A stretch of 64,000 nt of DNA from Parus major (taxonomy: Eukaryota > Chordata > Aves > Passeriformes > Paridae): the NCBI RefSeq assembly GCF_001522545.3, contig NC_031792.1:2315500-2379499 (forward strand). The letters run 5' to 3'. The position numbers were made by a program, and so were the translations under genes. How positions within the stretch are numbered: the first letter of the stretch is position 1; each line of letters begins with the position of its first letter. This document shows positions 1 to 15,000 of the stretch, piece after piece. The notes below the pieces were generated by a model. That model did not search any database, was not told the origin of the DNA, and saw only the letters and a program-made list of their open reading frames with translations.

Positions 1-75
1 GTGGGCTTGAATTTCTTGCCCCAGCACTTCATGAAAAATGTAAATAAATACTGAAAACCCTTTTTTTCTTTTCAG

Positions 76-99
76 GTTTCCTCTCAAAAAACCTTCGAG
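76..99 (+). CDS. ARHGEF12: ARHGEF12 exon 2 (24-bp microexon)
   Basis: A polypyrimidine tract and AG precede it and GTGAGT follows. It completes an Arg codon begun in exon 1, then encodes FPLKKPS and two bases of the next Arg. This is the basic N-terminal peptide that corresponds to RFPLKKPIR in mammals. At 24 bp with matching phases at both ends it could be skipped without a frameshift. Confidence 0.88.
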
Positions 100-3000
100 G
101 TGAGTTCCTGAAATTTGCTTTTTTTTATCTGTATTGTAAATTATGCTGCAGCATTTTTGCAGGGGGAATTTAAGAGTTTAATATATAACATATATATATG
201 TATATGTATGTATACAAGCACAGCTTGTAGTACCCATCACAAATGTGAGAAAATCAATATCCAGATGAGGATTAGGTGCCAAAAATAGATTAATTGGTGG
301 TGTCCTTGGCATGGGGTGAGCATTTGCATTCTGTGACACGGCTGGAGGCTCATCTTACCTGAGATTTGAGATGGTCAGGGAAGGAAAGGGACTCTGCTGG
401 TACAGAATGTGCAGGTGCTTCCCTTCGGGGGAGATTCTAAATCCTTAGTTTTGGCATGCTGAGATATTTAAAGTTTGCTGGGAGAGATTTCAGGAAGGTT
501 TTTTTCCATTTAATTTATTTGGCTTTTTAGATAAAATATGGGCTGATGCAGAGTGATAAAGAAAATGCACTTGCTGTTACCAATTCTGGAGGTTACCAAG
601 GCTGTTCCTGGAACCTTGGATCCTCTCCCAGAGATTGCAAGGGAGATCATTTTCCCCTTTGAATTCAGCCTGGGAATAAATTTTTTAAGTGAACTCGATG
701 CCTACATTTTAATCTGAATTTCTGGTGAGCAGGCAGAGCTGTGTGAGGTTTGTGTGAGCACCCAGGCAGTTCCTGCAGGCTCTGGTGTGAGGATTTTGTG
801 CTTTTCTGTGCCCCAGACACGGCAGCATTCTGAGCAGAGAGTCCCCAGCAGACAAGAAGCAGAAGGTTGAGCGCTGCAGCAGCACCCACGACTTCGATCC
901 CACAGGTAAAGTCCTAAAATTCGAGGAAAAAACCCCAAACAAAAGCACTGGGGAGCAGAGGAAGAAATGATTTTCATGTGGTTTTCAGAGCTGTGTTGTT
1001 CTGCAAAGGCAGTGTGGGCATTGAAATGAATGTGGGCTTGATTTTAAACACCCTCATAATCGACCTGGATTAGTGTATCAGTAAATAATTATAACAACTT
1101 CCACTTCCAGCTAAGTCAGGAGGCAAAGGCTGTAATTAGCTGTGAGGAGTTCTTCAGTGAAGTCTGAAATTGGAGATGTGGTTGGCTCAGCCAGGGCTGG
1201 GTTTCCCTGCTGGGGTTTTAATTTTGGGGGGTTTGTTTTGTTCTTTAGTCGATTCTGATCCCTCTTTGGCCACTTGCAAAGTGAATTTGTGATGCATTTG
1301 AAGATAAGCACCTCATTTTAAAGGGTTTGCTATTCTCCTTTTATATAGCCTACTTTTATTTTAGTCAAATTAGGGAAATGAGGGTGCACACGGGATTCTT
1401 GTTCTCTCTGAACCTCTCACTCAATACCTGCTCATGAAATGCCTGCCAGGCTCTGTCTGAGCCTCCTGGCCCCATGCAAGGTGCATTTTTCCTGTCTGTG
1501 CATTCAGGCTCTTCCCTGGGGCTTGGGGAACACAGGGGAGGCGAATGGAAGTGGGGCACAACTTGTAGGGTGTGGGGCTTTTTGTGCACAAGGATGATGT
1601 TTATCAACCACTCTGGTAGTGGTTTCTGCCACTGGCTGCATGAGTCCTTCCAGTGTGCACAAAATAAATGAAAACTGGCTTTAAATGCCAGTTAAAAACA
1701 TCCTGTAAGGGAAAAAAAAAATAACTGGTTTAGTGCTCATCTTCTTTTCCTTTGTCCTTTGGGATAGGTAATGTAAAGTGGTTTCAGGTTGGGGGAGGTC
1801 TCAGGCTTTGAACTCATTTTGTAGAAGGAATTTAATTTCTCCAGAAACAAGCTTCAGGAATCCTGTAATCTTAATTTGCAGAAAGTCACTCCAGGGTTGA
1901 GAGCTGTTACCTGGCCCCGTGTTTGTGCTTTGCTGGGGGAGCTCTGCACTGCAGCCTGCAGAAAACCCTTCTCTTTCTGAGGGGTGAATTCAGGATGCTG
2001 AAGTGCTGTGCCTGTGCTGATTTTATTGACTCTGGGGAGAAGCACTGCCAGAGTCTCCGTGCTTGGACTGGTTTTTATCTCTAGTGACTGCAGGGAACTC
2101 CTCTGGTTGTGTCCTGGCTCCTGTAACAGATTCTGTGTGCTGTTACCTGTGTCTCCGTGTATTATTCACCCCTTATTCCAAGTGTTCCACCTGTGTTTTG
2201 TTCACATCTTATTTGTGTTTTGCACGATTTAACCCGATAAATCCAAGTCTGTTTTGTTTTTTTTTTTCCATGAAGTTTGTTTATTTTTTTTTTTTCCTCA
2301 TGTTTGGTCTCCATATTTTCTATATCTCTCTCTCCTTTTCTCCTGCTCTCGTGCAGATAGCTCCTCCAAGAAGACAAAGTCTAGTTCTGAGGAGAGTAGA
2401 TCCGAGACGTATGGTAAGCCAAAGCTGCAGCCTCCCCCCTGGGCAGCTCCTGCTTTTCCTGTCTGTGAATCCCAGACTTTTCCCCTCCCCTGATCCGCAT
2501 GGTTGGCTCTGCAGCAGGGACTGCCCTTCCATCCTGCTTCAGTTCTCAGCTTGTAGTGTGCTAGTGGCTGGGAAATGTTTGGTCTGGTGTCGCTGGGTGC
2601 TGCTGGCAGTGAGGACACAGCTCCCAAAGGCCTTGGTGCTCCTTGGAAAGTCTCTGCCATGTTCTCACCGTGGAGGTTGGAGCAAGGGATTTGTCCTCCT
2701 GCATTATTTGTAGGTGTTCTCTGGCGGTTCCTTTTGACAGAAATGGAAAAATGTGTATAATTTAAATAAATGTAAGGATGTGAGGTTCCCCGTTCTCTGT
2801 CCCAGAGACAGGGAGTGACCCTGCACTCCTGGGCTTGCTGGCTGCAATAAATGTCACATAACAAGCTTGGGATGGGATTATCCCCACACATCCTGGTGCT
2901 GTCCCTACACCGTGTGGGGCCTGTTTGCTCCCTCAGCTGTCCCAGCTGTGTCAGTCCTGGGGCTGTGACATTCCCCCTGCTCTAATGACTTATTCCACTT

Positions 3001-6000
3001 CCAGTCCCTGTAGATATTTGCATTCAGACCTTAGGCTCTAGAAGGCAACAAGTATCCACAAGCTGTTTTTTGGATCCTATCAGCATCTTCAGCCCCTTGG
3101 ACTTGGGCTGAATCTGGCTGCATTTCTTACTTCCAAGTGTGCATGTCACTGTCCAAGTGTGCAGCCATTGGTTGCCCTTCTTTTCCTTTATTATTTTGCT
3201 TTTTTTGAAATTCACGTTTAAAACAGTCTGTGGCACTTTCTGATTTCAATCTGTTCAGAAAATTGCTGCTGCTAAACCTGCTGTGGGATTTTGGATGACT
3301 CTTCCAGAATCATCAGCTTTATCATTCCGCTGGAATAAGACTGCCAGGTCTTCATGGCTGTGCTCCAGCTTCTTATCCCACCTCTGGAATACAAAGTGAT
3401 GCTGTCAGAGCAAGAAACACTAAAAAAATAATCAAACAGCACCAACCCTGAAGAGTTTAAACCAACACAGGCATGTTAGGAAAAGCTGGTGCAGTCTGGG
3501 GAGGTGTGTCCTGTGCTTTCTGTGAGATCTCTTCACTTCCCCTGGAATTTTGAATCATACACGTCTTTTTTTTATAAAAAAACAAAACACAAAGTAATAT
3601 GATAGTCACGTTCCTCAGGGTGTGAGAGTGTTCCTTCAGAAGCTGTAAACAGCTTTGGAGGGTGCCTTGATGGAAACCTGTCTCGTGGAGAGCTGGCTTG
3701 CTGCAGCTTGTCATTCCTCCTGCCACCCTCCCCGGGAAGGAGCAGGGAGAGAGGGCTGGAGCAGCGGGGATTTGGGGATGGTTTTGTGCTTCTGAAGCCA
3801 GGTTAGTCAGGATAAGCAGACCCCTGTGCTCATTTCTGCCTGCTGCCGTGGGGTAATGACAGGAAACACTTGCTGGCTTTGCTGGGACATCTCACTGTTC
3901 TGCCTTTCCACATGTGCCAGAAACAAACACAACTTCCTGACGGGAGCTCTGACTTCCTGCAGATGCTGTCCCCGTGTCCAGGATCCCTGGGAGCAGCTCC
4001 CACTCATCCTTCCTTTCCAGTGGCCTTGCCCTGCCTTTTGTCTGCTTTTCCCAGGTTTCTCTGGAATGTGTGCAGAGCTCTGCTGTTTGCTTTGGAAGGG
4101 ACCAAACTATTCCAAACCCTCCAAGTAGAAATACTGTACTGATATTTTCTGCACTGCTGACTGGATGGGGGCTGCCTGCTGGAAAGGGAATTACAGGGAA
4201 GGCTGGAATGACAGCAGGAAGAGGAGGTGTGGCTTTGGTGGGGTTTTGTTCTCACCTCTTGAAATTTTTAATTCAGGAGCCAGAATTTCTTGAAGTGTGT
4301 GAGTGGCTTGGAGGGGCAGAAAGGCAAGGAGGGAAATTGTTCAAATGCACAGAAATTAATTTATAGTGACGTGAAGCTCTCAGTGAGATACTTTCATTCA
4401 TAAACCCAACCATCTCACATTTGTATATCCAACAAAATTCAGATTATCAGGAGAGAGAATGAGTGTAGTTTATTGTGCTATAATTAATGCTGTGATCTCC
4501 CATGATATTTAATATCTTTTTCCCAAAGTAGCATTTTCATCTCTTAAATGAACTTAAACTGAAATTATCTTTCAGGGTGGTAGGTGAGGTATCAGTTTGT
4601 TTCCTTTTCCTCACAACCTGGTTGGTCTCCAAAAATTCTCTGGAGAATCCAAATATTTTTCTCCAAAAACTCTTCCTCTATATTTAGCAATCATCAGTTT
4701 CTGGCCTAAATATTAGCCTGGACTTGACACAAACTCTTTCATAGATTTTCTCCAACTTTGAGGTAAGTTTTTGGTTTTTGTTTTGAAACCCCAGATTTGA
4801 GATGTTTTTAAATTGAAACTTATTCTCCCTGGGTTTGTTTTTTTTTTTTTGCAGTCCTTACCAGCAAAGAAATAAAGACTTACTGTCTCTATGTTGTGGC
4901 CACCGTTTTTCCAGAGAAATTTGCCTTTCTAACAGTTCTGTTTTTCTTTATGGAGCAGCATTTCTGACAATATTTTATGGACAGCTTCCCAAATGAAGTG
5001 AAACATTCAGCCACCCTCAAAACCCCGAGGAGTTTGGCTTTTTGTTTATGGAATGATTCATTTCAAATCTCTCCATTAAATTGCATTTTCCTATGGTGGC
5101 CTCATGCCCCCAGGGGAGGTTTTAGTTCCCAAATCTCAGCTCCTGGGCCGTGTGCTGCAGACTTGGGAAGTGGAATTCACATCCCATGGAATCCCAGGCT
5201 GCTTTGGGTTGGAAGAATCCTTAAAAATGATTTTGTTCCAGGAGCACCTTCCACTGGCCCAGGTTGTTCCCTGTCCATCGTGGTCTCTCCATTCTCTCAG
5301 TCAGGATTTTAGGGCTCTGTTTGTTGCTGAAACAATCCCTGTATTGTTAAATAACTTCCAGATAGGATGTAGAGAAGAGCAAAATAAAAATGAGCTTCCC
5401 AGAGAAGCTGTTGGACAGCCCAGATGTGTCTGGCCAGGCTGTTGGAGACAATTGTTGTGGCCGTGGGCTGTCAGTGACCTTGAGAAGTTCAGACTTTGCC
5501 CTTCCACCATCCCAAAGACGCTCTTGGAGCGGGGCTGGAGAAGGGAGAGGGACGAGTGCCACCTATTGAAGCTCCTCTCAGCTTTCCTTGCAGTTTTCCT
5601 CCCTGCTTTCACTTTTAATTTTAACCTCTTTAACTCCAGCACGACTTTGGCTGCTTTGTTGTACTCCTGGCTTGAGTCTACGCTAGTGAGTTTGGGGGAA
5701 TTTTCATCTCCATGAGGACTAAAAACATTAAAATTGGTTCTTTTTCCTCCAGAATTTTAGGAATCCACTCAAGACATGAACAGAGACTGATTTTAAAGCA
5801 TAGTTAGGTGATGTCTCCTCACTTCATGACATAAAGATACTGTTAAGGAAAACAAAAATGGGAGCAAGATGATTATTGATTTAATTTTGAGTACTGTCAG
5901 TGATGAATTCTGTTTGCTTTGTAATACTCACTGGGTTTCAGCTGGAAAAAATGAAATATCATGGTGGGATATTTCAAAAAGAGCAGAGTAAAAGCACTTG

Positions 6001-9000
6001 AAGGGTGCTTCAGGCAGGGAGTGCTGTCAGAGCTGGTCCAGTCCTGCAGGTCACAGTGTTACCTCCAGGAAACTTCCAGATAACTTCATCAAAATCACTC
6101 TAAAGTGTGTCTCAGTCAAGTGTGGTGTCTCCTCCACCTCATTCCAGCCTTTTATATAGGATTAGGAGAAGGGTAAAGTGTATTAAAGGGTAAAGCAATT
6201 ATGGACTAATTTCAGGTTGAGTTGTCCTAATTTCAGTTGTTTCTCATTCTAAATTTATAAGGTGGTCTTGGGTGAAATTGAAGCTTGTGGAGTGAAAGAG
6301 TTTTAACTTGAATAAACTTGAATGAAATTCAGTTCTGCTCTGCCAGGTCAGTTTATGTTGTGTGGGCACTGCTGTGGCATCGGGCTCATCCAAGGAGGGA
6401 GCTCATCAGTAGATCCAAGGATTAATCTGGAGCAAAGGAAATGCAGTGGCAGAGCAGACTCGGGGCTCTCTGTGGCTTTAAACAAGGCCAGTCCTCGTGA
6501 GTCAAAAGCTGAGTTTAGTGCCTTACTCATCGGAGTGGGGCTGGCAGGGAGCTGGAAAAGAGCTTTTCTCTGAAATAGCACCAGTTCCCACACCCCAGCC
6601 CCGGGCATCATTCTTGGGAAGTGAGACTTCAAGGAGCTTGGTCACATAAAAGAAGGGGAGGTGCACAGGGAGAGGCACCTTCCTTCACTTCTCCCTGAGC
6701 ACAGGGGGTGAAAGGTGGGGGGATTTTCCTTTCCATCCCTTCCCCTGCAGGTGCCAGGTATATCCCGTGCTTTGCTCCTGCTTTGTTGGCAGGAGGGGAA
6801 TTCCTGGGATGTGATAGTGCTGCACAAGTCCTGGAATACTTTTTCCACTTTTCCCACACCCATTTTCATCTGTGCCACGCTGGAGGAGAGCAGGACTGGC
6901 TGGGCAGGCAGTGTTGGCTCTTGAGGCTCCTCATTTCCATGGGGAGTTGCTCCAGAGAAGTGAAAGGAGCTGTGGTGGTTTGGGAGCAGCATCAGACACG
7001 GGAATGACTCCCTGCTCTGTTACCATTCATAGCTTAAAACTCATTCCAGAAAAGCCAGTCTGGCTGGGACAGCATCTTCCCAACTTCCCATCTTCCCTCC
7101 ATACCAAACAAAACTGCTGCAGTTTTGGAATCCGATTTGGGAGAACTCTGATTTCTTTCTCAAGGTGCCAGTGTAGGAATTGTGCCTTTAGGAATGGAAA
7201 AGCAGAGCAAGCTGTTAGAAATAAGGGTGATGGAAATAAAAGAACATTGGGGCAGCATTTTACAGAGTTCCTGAAGCCACTTTTCAGGATGAGGGCTTCG
7301 TTGTGGGAGGATTTTTGCAGGTGCTCCTAGGAAAGTGCTTGGCAAGGAATATGCCAGGGCTGCTGCTTGCTTGTGCTTTCTCTTTCCCTTGGTTCATTTC
7401 CAGGTGAAGAAAAGACATCCCCAGTGTTTCACCTGGTCCAAATGCTGCACCTACCAAATGAATTTATCTCTGCAGCAACATTTGTGTTCACATTACACTG
7501 AGCGTACCAGGAAACAAAACAAGGTGCCTTTGATGTCCCACAGCAAATTAAAGGAGGGGCACATTCAAACTCATCTCCTGGGTTTTTGGCCCTGGACTGA
7601 TTTAATTTCAGAAGTCCCGTTCAGGACAGTTAAATGTGGCTTTTACTTCTTCACCTCTGCTGTTCTGGCTCTGTGCAATATTTCACCTGGAGCAGAAGGT
7701 GCCTCAGGAGGAGATTTTGGCTGAGAATTGGGAGAACTTTTCCTGATCAATAAATCTCTTTTAGCCCAACCCCCTCGTATTACTCTGAGGGATTTGTGCT
7801 TCTGTTTTGGAGCAGTTTTAGAAGCTGTGAGGTGTTTTTGGTGGTGCAGCAGCACCTGACAGTTCTCTGAACTATTAATGCAGACAAAGGGAAATCCTGC
7901 TCATTGGTGTGGGTACTGCTGCTCCTCTTTAAAAGCTGCTTTTCCCTCAGGTTGTGTCTGATGTGCCAGAGCTGTCTGCATCTCTGTTTTGTGTAGCTGG
8001 AGCAATAAGCTTGACCTGTCTTGACATCCCTCTCCATTTCTGGACTGCTGCCCTGTTCCTGTCTCTCCTACATTCTCCCTGTGCTGTGTTGTCCCCGTTC
8101 CTTTGAGTGCTCTGTGATTATCTGGGAGGATCAGGTTTTGGACTGATGCCTGGCTTGTGTCTCTGTGTTGCTGTCCTCTCTGTGCTGCCCTCTCCCCGTG
8201 TCTCCCCAGGCCTGGTGCAGAGGTGTGTGGTGATCCAGCGGGATGAGAACGGCTTTGGGCTGACGGTCAGCGGGGACAACCCCGTCTTCGTGCAGTCCGT
8301 CAAGGAAGGTGAGAGCATCCCCCAAACCTGCCAGCTTCCCATGGGGATCCTGGAAATGTGTGTGAGCTGGAGCAGAAAACTCCCCAAAGTCCTCCCAGGT
8401 GGCGTGGCTGCATCTTGGGAAGGGATGTGCAAGGTCAGGGTTGAGCAGTGAATCCTTTCCTCCGTCTCTCCTCCCAGGCACTGGGAGAATGAGAGGACAC
8501 AGCTTTAAGCTGTGACAGGCAAAGTTTAGCCTGGATAAAAATCAGGATAAAAATTCTTCACTGAAAGAGTGCTTGGGCACTGGAGTTGTCTGCCCAGGGA
8601 GGGGGTGGAGTCACCATCCCTGGAGGTGTTCAGAACACTACAGGATGTGACACTCAGTGCTGTGGTTCAGGAGATGAGGACGTGTCAGGTCATGGGTTGC
8701 ATTTACTGATCTCAAAGGTCTTTTCCAACCCGGGGATTCTGTGATCTGGTGGGTTTGGAGTTGCCCTCCTGCATCCCAGGGGAAGGAAAGGACCCTTTGG
8801 GACATGGTGGGATCATGTCCTGGTGTATCCAGTGCCAGGTGAAAGCAGAACCACTCCAGACTCAGATTTCACTGGCAGAGGAAGCTTGGTGGGGTGCAGG
8901 AGTGTTTTGCATGTTTTACAGAAGTCTCAAAACCATTTCTGCTCTAAATGATTGTATTGAAACGGGAACTAAGTGATTTCTTGCCTCTCCAGATGGAGCA

Positions 9001-12000
9001 GCCATGCGGGCTGGAGTGCAGACAGGTGATAGAATTATCAAGGTAAGGGCATGGAAATTGTGAGAGAAATGTGTCCTTTGTACTAAAAGAGCTCTGTCCT
9101 CAAAAAAGATGGCTTTGATGTGTCTGCTGTGGTGTTTGTGTTGGGAATGATCTGTGCTTCAGTGTTCTGGGGATGATTCTCCTCCAAATCCTCATTTTAG
9201 ATTTTATGGACAAGTTCCTGCCAGGTTCAAGAATCACAAATACAATAAAACCAGAAATGGCAGGGAAGAGAGGGAAAGCAGAGTTGTTAATAATGACCTG
9301 TAAATAAAAAGCCTGCCTGAATTGTTGTTTTCCCCTTAACTGCTCTCACATCTATGTTCTTTTTTAGTCCCAAGCAAGTAAGAAATCAAGTCAGTAACTT
9401 AAAAAGACTCTGTAAACTATTGCTGCAAAATGCTGCAGCAGCTCCTGACACAGATGGAGCTGGGGTTCCAACCAGGCATTGAAATTAATGAATACAATTA
9501 GCTACCCTGTTGTTCTTTTGCCCAGGCAGAGATGGATTGCCTTTTTTTTGTTTGTTTGTCTCCCTCTTTGAGGTCCTTTGGTGTGTGCAGAGTTTTCTTT
9601 TAGCAGAGCTCTGCTCACTGAGATAAACTGTTAGAAGGATAAATAATTTATCTGGTAATGTCTTGAGAGAGGCAGTAATGGAGATGGGGGAGGAGAAAGT
9701 GCTGCTGTTCTTCTGGTGGAATGTGTGGAACTGCTTTGGGAATCAGGAGCCAAACACTGAATTTCTCCCCTCCCTGCCCAGGTGAACGGGACTCTGGTGA
9801 CACACTCGAACCATTTGGAGGTGGTCAAGCTGATCAAGTGTAAGTAAAGGCAGGTGGCTCTTGTGTCACCTTCAGTGGCATCATTTCGAGGGCCTGGTCA
9901 GGTGCCAAGGGTGAGGTCAATGCTGAGAGATAAAGGGAGTGCGTGAAACAGGGAAGCGAAATTGAAATTATTTTGACATCCTGAATTTAAGCTGATACAT
10001 TCTCCTGTAGCTTCTCCTTAACTTAATGTTTGAATTATCACCAAGCCTTGCCTGGTGCATTCCCACCTTTTATTTCCACCTCAAATACCAGATCTGGGCA
10101 GGCACTTGATGTGCATTGCTGTGTGATGCCTGCACAGCACTACAGGAAATACGTTCCTGGTGGATTTTCTCGTAGGAGGAAGGAGGTGGTGATGGCTCCT
10201 TCCAGCCTGATGTGGTTTATTTTGTGTGTGTGCATGCTGGAAGTGTAACCTGCAGGGCTGAAAATTGGATTGCTTGCTTTTGTAAGGGCTGATTCTCATG
10301 GAAGTTGTTGGGAATATCTGAAATTTAAGCAGATTTCTAAAGCAAGCAGCGCTCTCAGGCTCATTTGGAGGAGGAATGATGTGAGTTCTGTCTGCAGGGA
10401 AATCAGAGAAGCACAGAAACCTCTCTGTGTGTGACCTGTGCCTGTCCTTGTGTCCCCACAGCGGGTTCCTATGTAGCTCTCACTGTCCAGGGGCGCCCTC
10501 CAGGGTCACCCCAGATTCCCTTGGCGGATTCCGACGTGGATCTGGCAGCTTTTGGGCATATGTCTCCCATCATGGCATCCCCCCACTCGCCTGGCACGTC
10601 AGGGAATGCAGAGAGGATCACCAGCCCAGTGCTCATGGGGGTAAGGTTTGAAGCTCTCTTTCCAAAAGGAGAAATGGAATCAGGTGGTTTTGGTCTGATT
10701 TTTTTTTTTTTTTTCACTTGAAATTGGCATTGGGATATTTATCCTGTCAGTGGGTATTTACTCACTTAAGAAAAAGCATTTTGCAAGTAAAAATACCCAG
10801 TCCTGTCTGAGGTAGCATAAAAACTTCTATTTCTATTGTTGGTAGCTGTTCAAAATTAAGAAAATACATAGGATAGGGTTGGGAATTTGAATTGCTTCTC
10901 ATAGGGCTTTTCAGAGCCTGTTTTTAGGAAGCAGGTGAAAGATGTACATGTCCATTTTCCTTATCTGCTCAGCTCCCCCAGCAAACCCAACCTTAATCTC
11001 TCTGCATTTCCTAGGAGGAGAATAACATTGTCCACAGCCAGAAGGTGGAGATCCTGAGGAAGATGCTCCAGAAGGAGCAGGAGAGGCTGCAGGTACTGGA
11101 GTTGTGCAGGTTGGAGAGAGCTGGGGGGAGTGATGCAGAGAGGGGTTGTTAAATCACAATTTATCAGCAGAGCTGTGTAAAACAGACTTTCTGTAGCAGC
11201 TCCTGGGCTGTGCAGGTGTTAATTTAAGAGAGACAAACAATTCTTGTGCAGTTCCTGCAGGAGGAGTACAGCAGAGCCCCCTCCACCCGCCTGCTCAAGG
11301 AGATCCAGGAGACAAAGAAACACATTCCTCAGCTGCAGGAGCAGCTGTCCAAGGCCACAGGCTGCACTCAGGTAACGGGCCCAGCCCTGGGGATGCTCCC
11401 AGGCACAATCCAGGCTGTTCTGGGCAAGCTGGAATTGCTTGGACAGGCAGGCTGCACCCTCTACAGCTGGGATTTGAAGCTGGCACTGTTGTCTCAAATG
11501 CAGAACATTTTACAGTGGGCTCTCAGCTCATCTCTGAAAAAACTGCTTTTAAGAACAAGTGCAAGCAGTGATGTGTTTATTATCTGTCAGTGCAACTTAA
11601 AATACACCCATGAAGTCATTCTTGGAAGCTTTAAACAATTTTGTTTTCACTTTTGAAAAAAAAGAAATAAATGTAGGCTGTGTCATTTTTTTCCCTTTTC
11701 CCTTGAGTTTAAAGTGCTGGAACCTTGGTGTGGTTTTTGTTGTTTTCTCTTAGAACGTCACTGCAGTCTTTTCTAGATAAATTAAGGTTTTAGGAGTCAT
11801 GTGAGCTACCTGGCTTTTGAAGGAGTTGATGGAAGGATGGTCTCTTGAAATGCTCTGCTGTGTCCCAACTCCCTTGGATCTTTGCAGGATGGAGTCCTGT
11901 CCTCCCGGGCGGTGTCCGAGGCGCTGCAGATCAGCGAGGGGGAGGCAGAGAGTGGGGACAGTGGCAGCAAACTGGATTTCAGTGGTGACAGCCCCTCCAG

Positions 12001-15000
12001 ACCCAACAGTGACATTGCTGATGTGAGTCTGGGGCAGCCCCAGGGCTTTGCTTCTCTCCCTCTTGCATTTGGGTTTCCTTGGCAGATTGATTGTGCATGT
12101 TGTCGTGGGTAAATCTGTGCATTGCTGGAACAGGCTCCTCTGTGCCCACCAAAACCTTTTCCCTATGAAAACCTCTTCTATTGGACTGGTGTTAGGGACT
12201 GGGAGAGAAGAAATTTGGGGTTTTTATCCAGGATTAGATTGTTCTGGCGTTAATCCCTGTAACCAAAGATGGATGCCAGCATCCTGCTCAAAACTCATTT
12301 GCCAATTAGAGCATCTTTGAAGGGAATATTCCAACTGCAGCACCGTGACTCAGATCCAGGCAGCGTGCCCTGAAAGTGGGAAAGAGCCTTCCTTCTCCCA
12401 AATCAGCTTCAGTTGCTGCCACCAGCAAAGGCTCTTGGTGTGCTCACTCATTAGTTATCAATCTGTGTGCTCCTGTGCTCTCCCTTGGTGCCTGATCCTT
12501 AATTAAGTCACTGTCTGATTAGTGCAGGGGAATTGAGACTCTCTGCTTGGATTTGGTCTAAGTTTGTTGATTAACTTAAGGATGTGGGAGCTAAATTTGT
12601 CCCAGCAGTCGGAAGTGAAAGGGAGGTGGGTGAGATGGGAGCGTTCACGGCTCTGTTTTGAAACATTCCGACTCCAAATCTGACCAGATCCCACTCAGTG
12701 TTTGTGTTAAATAAATGCACAACAAAATTCATAATTGTCTTCCTAATAATCATCATCCTGTCAATATTGGGGATGGTATTTGACCAGTGCAGGTGATTGG
12801 CACACCAAACATTCCAGCTTTTCTGTCCAGCTCTGAGAAATTTAAGGATGGGGGGCAAAAGAAACCTTTGGAAGTGGAAAAAGTTCTGCAGCTGGGAAAA
12901 AGCAAGGCTGGAAAGCAACAACCTGAGCTGGAAAGACCTTTGGACACACAGAAGATGGGCCAGCAGCACCTGGTTTTTGCAAATAGGGCTCTGCTGGGCT
13001 CCCTGAGCAAGAGGATTGCTGGCAGATGGGAGGAGAGAGCTGAGCTGTGAGAAAAGGTGGAGAGAGCAAGAAGAAAGCCAAGGGCTGGGGATTTTACAGC
13101 TCTGCTGGTGCTCAGTCACCAGATTTCTGACCAAAACTTCTGCATTCACTTGAGTTTGGGGTTTTATTTATTTGCTTAACCGTGCATGTAGGACACAGAC
13201 TTTAGTCTGGTTTGTCACACCTCCTTTTCCTGTGAGAAAGGAGAACTTTTTGGCTGTTGTGGCTGACAGACTGCACTGTGCAGCTCTCCCCTTCCTGGAT
13301 TTGCTGGGACTTACCAGAACTGAACTTCCCTCTTTCCCAGAGTCCTCGCAGCGGCCTGAAGGAGAGGATTTATCCAGATGAGAGCCCAGAAAAGGCTGAG
13401 CTTCAAGATACTGTGAGTACAAAACATCAAATGTCACAACAGCATCTCCTCCAATGGGCCCATTAAAATCTTGATGCTTTTCCCCCACTTTGTAAATGGA
13501 GTGTGCCTGAACTTTGCTTTAGAAAATAAAATGCAATTAAAGTGGTGTAGGGAAAGTTAATTAGCTGAGTAAATGTTTATGGAGCTTAAGAGCAGGGCCA
13601 TTTAGAGGCAAGAAATACCTAATCAGCAGTAAAACAGCTGGGCCTGGAATAAGGAGAGCAGTTGCACATGGTTTATTCCTCGAGTCCAGCCTTTTTTCAG
13701 GATGTTCACTCATTTGGGGGCTGGCATTTCCAGCAGGGCTACAAGTGGAGCTCAGCAGGAAGTTCAGACTTGTCTGAGCACATCATCATCCTTGGGATGA
13801 CTCCTGGATTCTCCTTCCCCTCAGCTGCTTGTCCTCCCAAAGCCACATTTCCCCCTCTGGGCAGGGGTGCTCGGTGTGCTCCAGGTGATGCAGCTGCTCC
13901 TGAGCCACCTGATGTGATACTGGGGAATGTTTGGATGCTGGGAGAAGCTTTTGAAGAGTCAAAATGATCAGAATATCCAAGTTTTACTGGGAGGGACAAT
14001 CACAGCACTGTGCTGTTCTTCCTTCTCCTCCCCAGGATTCCCAGTCCAGCGTTGGAAGTCCCCTGTCCCGAGTGGGGACTCAGATCATTGGAGCAGAGGA
14101 TGATGATTTTGACACGGAGCAGGAGCAGGTGGGAATGACTTTTAGCCCTTTTTTCCCCCCACTAACCAGAATTATCTTCCCTTGTTTCTGCTGAGTGCTT
14201 TGTGTCTGGTGAATTAAGGATTTGGAAGTGGGATTCCTGTTGTTGCTGCCAATATCCATCTTGGAGTCTGTGATTTTTCTTTCTTCTCCAAACTTCAAGC
14301 CTTCTAGGAATTAATTTGCCTTATTTCATTTTCTTTAGTCTTTGTTAAATCCTGAATTATTGTCACATCAGCAGAGCTACCACACATTTACTCTGAATTC
14401 TTTTAGCTGTCCTTTCTGTTATTCCTGAATGATTCAGCTGGAATTCCCTGTGTCCCTGCAGATTAATGGGCAGTGCAGCTGCTTCCAGAACATCGAGCTC
14501 CTGAAATCCCGCCCGGCTCACCTGGCTGTGCTCCTGCACCATGTGGTGTCCCAGTTTGATCCTGCAGCCCTGGTGAGAAGCTCTGCAGTTGTTTCCCTGG
14601 CTCACATTTGGGAATCTTCACCAGAATTTACCTGATCTTGTGCAGCACTCACTGCCATGACCTGGCAAGGAGGGGAATGCAGACCCTGTGCAGGCCTGAG
14701 GGAGATAAAAATCCTCCTTTATCTCCTCAGATAAATGGAGAAACACAAAAGGAATTGTTTCCTTTACATTTGGCTGCTGACAAATAATTATTTATCTCCT
14801 GAAAGCCTCTCATCCCACCCCAAGGTGTGGGATAAGTTGTCTACAGGGAAGGTTTGAGCTCTCTGTGCTCCTCTCCCCACATTGCCTAAGGAGCTGGGAA
14901 AAGATTTCAACCCAGCACTGCTGAATTCCTTGAAATACTGGAAAGAAAACTCGGAGTTTTCATGGCTTGCAGCTCATTTCTTGCCCTCCTGTTCCCCACA

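Noticed and set aside
2063..2891. Overlapping plus- and minus-strand frames of about 200 codons near exon 4
   Set aside because: They pass through an exon in other frames and through poly-pyrimidine tracts; the true frame is fixed by protein similarity.
8210..10640. Assignment to the paralogue ARHGEF11 (PDZ-RhoGEF)
   Set aside because: The PDZ and N-terminal peptides, the DSSSKKTK cassette and the SDKS end match ARHGEF12; ARHGEF11 differs at these positions as I recall.
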